A DNA stretch of 5,288 nt from Acidobacteriaceae bacterium. GTDB lineage: Bacteria; Acidobacteriota; Terriglobia; Terriglobales; Acidobacteriaceae. The stretch is taken from contig PMBA01000354.1 in NCBI GenBank assembly GCA_003152795.1, positions 354-5,641 of the forward strand. The letters run 5' to 3'. Below the pieces are notes generated by a model. That model worked only from the letters and a program-made list of their open reading frames with translations. It was not told the origin of the DNA and ran no database searches. The translations under genes were made by a program, and so were the position numbers. Position 1 is the stretch's first letter; each line of letters starts with the position of its first letter. Positions 3,983-5,288 of this stretch are shown one piece after another.

Positions 3983-5288
3983 TCAACTTCCCTGGTACGC
4001 CGAGCCCACGCGAATATTGCGAAACCGCGCGGGGCTGGCGCCGTGTCCGGTGCCCACGACCTGCTGGGGCTGGCCCTTACCGCAATTTGGAGTTCCCCAC
4101 AGCGTCCACTCGTCGCGCGAGCAGATCGCGTCCATCGAATTCCAAAACTCGGTTGTGATCCCGGAATAAGAAGGGTTCTTCAGCATCCGCACCCGCTTGC
4201 CTCTCTTGATCTCCCAGGCGATTTCGCATCCGAACTGGAAGTTGTATCGCTTGTCGTCAATCGACCAGGATTTGTTGGTCTCCATGTAGATGCCATCGTC
4301 GGTCGCGGCAATGAGCTGCTCCAGACTTAGCGGCTTCTCTCCGGGGAGAATGCTGACGTTGGTCATGCGAATCATGGGCAGGCGGTTCCAACCTTCGGCG
4401 CGCAGTGTTCCTCCCGAGCGAGCGGCTCCGATGGTATGCGCGGTTTCGCGTGAACTCAGATAGCCGATAAAACGTCCATTGGTGATAATTGGCGTCGATT
4501 GCGCAGCCACACCTTCGTCATCGTAGGCGAAGGTCCCCAGACCGGGCCCATGTTCCTGCCGGGCGTCGGCGACCACGTTGACGATTTCGCTGCCGTAACG
4601 CAGATGGCCCAGTTTTTCGAGAGTGAGGAATGATGTGCCCGCAAAATTCGCTTCCATGCCAAGCACGCGATCCAGTTCAATCGGATGCCCGATGGACTCG
4701 TGAATCTGCAAGCCCAGTTGCGAGCCATCCAGAATAATTGTGGCCGTGCCTTGCGGGCATTGCTCGGCATGGTGCAAGGCGACGGCTTCTTCCGCCACGC
4801 GCCGGGCGTTCTCCACCAATCTCATCTCTGCGATCTGTTCATAGCCGCGATTCTGCCATTGTCCGCCGAACGAGTTCGGATAGGACCGCTTCTGAATTTC
4901 GGAACCGGCAAACGCATACGCGGTGTAGCCCGCGCCGGTCGAATATTTTGTCTGATGGATGTCAGCGCCCTCGGACGAAAGAAACCACGACTCCTCGCGC
5001 TGGAAGTTCATGCCAGTTTCGGCGAGCGTGACGCCGGCGACGGCGCGCATCTCGGCGTCCACCTTGAGCAGCAGATCGAGATTCTGCTCCACCGACGTGG
5101 TAAACGGGTCGACTTCGTATGGTGTCGTCCACTCCGCCACCGCCGCCGGTTCGGGAGCCAGTCGAACGTCTTCGCGTTTCACGCGCGCCGAAGCCCGCGC
5201 AATTTCGACCGCCCGCGCAGCTGTCGCTTCCACTGCGGCGGGACTCAAATCCGCCGACGCGGCGAAACCCCACGCGCCGTCCGCGATC
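3983..5288 (-). CDS. tldD: TldD, catalytic zinc subunit of the TldD-TldE protease (N-terminus missing)
   Basis: The gene is partial: its frame is open to the right edge (first whole codon at 5287) and 434 residues are visible. TldD carries the active site of the TldD-TldE heterodimer, a peptidase (family U62) that takes unfolded peptides into an internal cavity. The visible part opens with GAWGFAAS, which in relatives lies roughly 80 residues from the N-terminus, so about that much is missing. The zinc/catalytic motif HESIGH (HExxxH) is at 4685-4702, visible residues 196-201, in the family context QIHESIGHPIELDR. The expected third metal ligand is the Cys of PNCGKGQP at 4082-4084 (visible residue 402). 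The TTG at 5248 is an ordinary leucine codon inside the gene, not a start. The stop is TGA at 3985-3983, with tldE next on the same strand. A Tat or other signal peptide, if any, would be outside the window. Confidence 0.95.
   Translation of the reverse strand, partial: IADGAWGFAASADLSPAAVEATAARAVEIARASARVKREDVRLAPEPAAVAEWTTPYEVDPFTTSVEQNLDLLLKVDAEMRAVAGVTLAETGMNFQREESWFLSSEGADIHQTKYSTGAGYTAYAFAGSEIQKRSYPNSFGGQWQNRGYEQIAEMRLVENARRVAEEAVALHHAEQCPQGTATIILDGSQLGLQIHESIGHPIELDRVLGMEANFAGTSFLTLEKLGHLRYGSEIVNVVADARQEHGPGLGTFAYDDEGVAAQSTPIITNGRFIGYLSSRETAHTIGAARSGGTLRAEGWNRLPMIRMTNVSILPGEKPLSLEQLIAATDDGIYMETNKSWSIDDKRYNFQFGCEIAWEIKRGKRVRMLKNPSYSGITTEFWNSMDAICSRDEWTLWGTPNCGKGQPQQVVGTGHGASPARFRNIRVGSAYQGS

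Noticed and set aside
5246..5248. TTG at 5248 as the start of tldD
   Set aside because: The frame continues upstream to the window edge with conserved TldD sequence (GAWGFAAS), so the gene is truncated by the window and this codon is internal.
1..5288. Search for CRISPR arrays, insertion sequences, att sites and toxin-antitoxin or defence genes
   Set aside because: No regular repeat-spacer pattern, transposase, integrase or paired terminal repeats were found; the repeats present are short-period arrays or single palindromes.

Overview
The window comes from a GC-rich bacterial chromosome. Gene content (bacterioferritin, a NarL/LuxR-type regulator, a PilZ protein, a TldD/TldE pair with a longer-than-enterobacterial TldD) and spacers full of short degenerate tandem repeats and a REP-like palindrome suggest an Acidobacteriota-type organism. 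That assignment is an inference from style, not from a marker gene. All recognisable genes lie on the minus strand, so they read from the right edge to the left edge.

In order of transcription: (1) tldD, open at the right edge, lacking its N-terminus but holding the HExxxH zinc motif and the C-terminal metal cysteine; (2) a 112-nt AT-rich spacer built of degenerate 8-nt repeats in two inverted arrays; (3) tldE/pmbA, complete, with a perfect palindrome embedded in its coding sequence and no visible Shine-Dalgarno sequence; (4) a spacer with a degenerate 7-nt repeat array; (5) a small PilZ-domain gene whose start is uncertain; (6) after a 69-nt gap, a NarL/FixJ-type response regulator whose receiver domain has lost most of its phosphorylation residues; (7) a spacer of about 320 nt without a gene; (8) bacterioferritin (bfr), with every ferroxidase and haem ligand present; (9) a REP-like palindrome; (10) the 5' end of a tRNA-Ser gene, cut by the left edge.

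TldD and TldE should form the heterodimeric peptide-degrading metalloprotease; no candidate peptide substrate is encoded here. PilZ plus the atypical regulator may be a small c-di-GMP/phosphorylation-independent signalling pair, but both proteins depart from the textbook ligand or phosphate motifs. Bfr stores iron and detoxifies peroxide and looks like a separate unit. I see no mobile element, CRISPR array or convincing undescribed multi-gene system. The most unusual signals are the degenerate receiver, the palindrome inside tldE, and the two phased short-repeat arrays flanking tldE.
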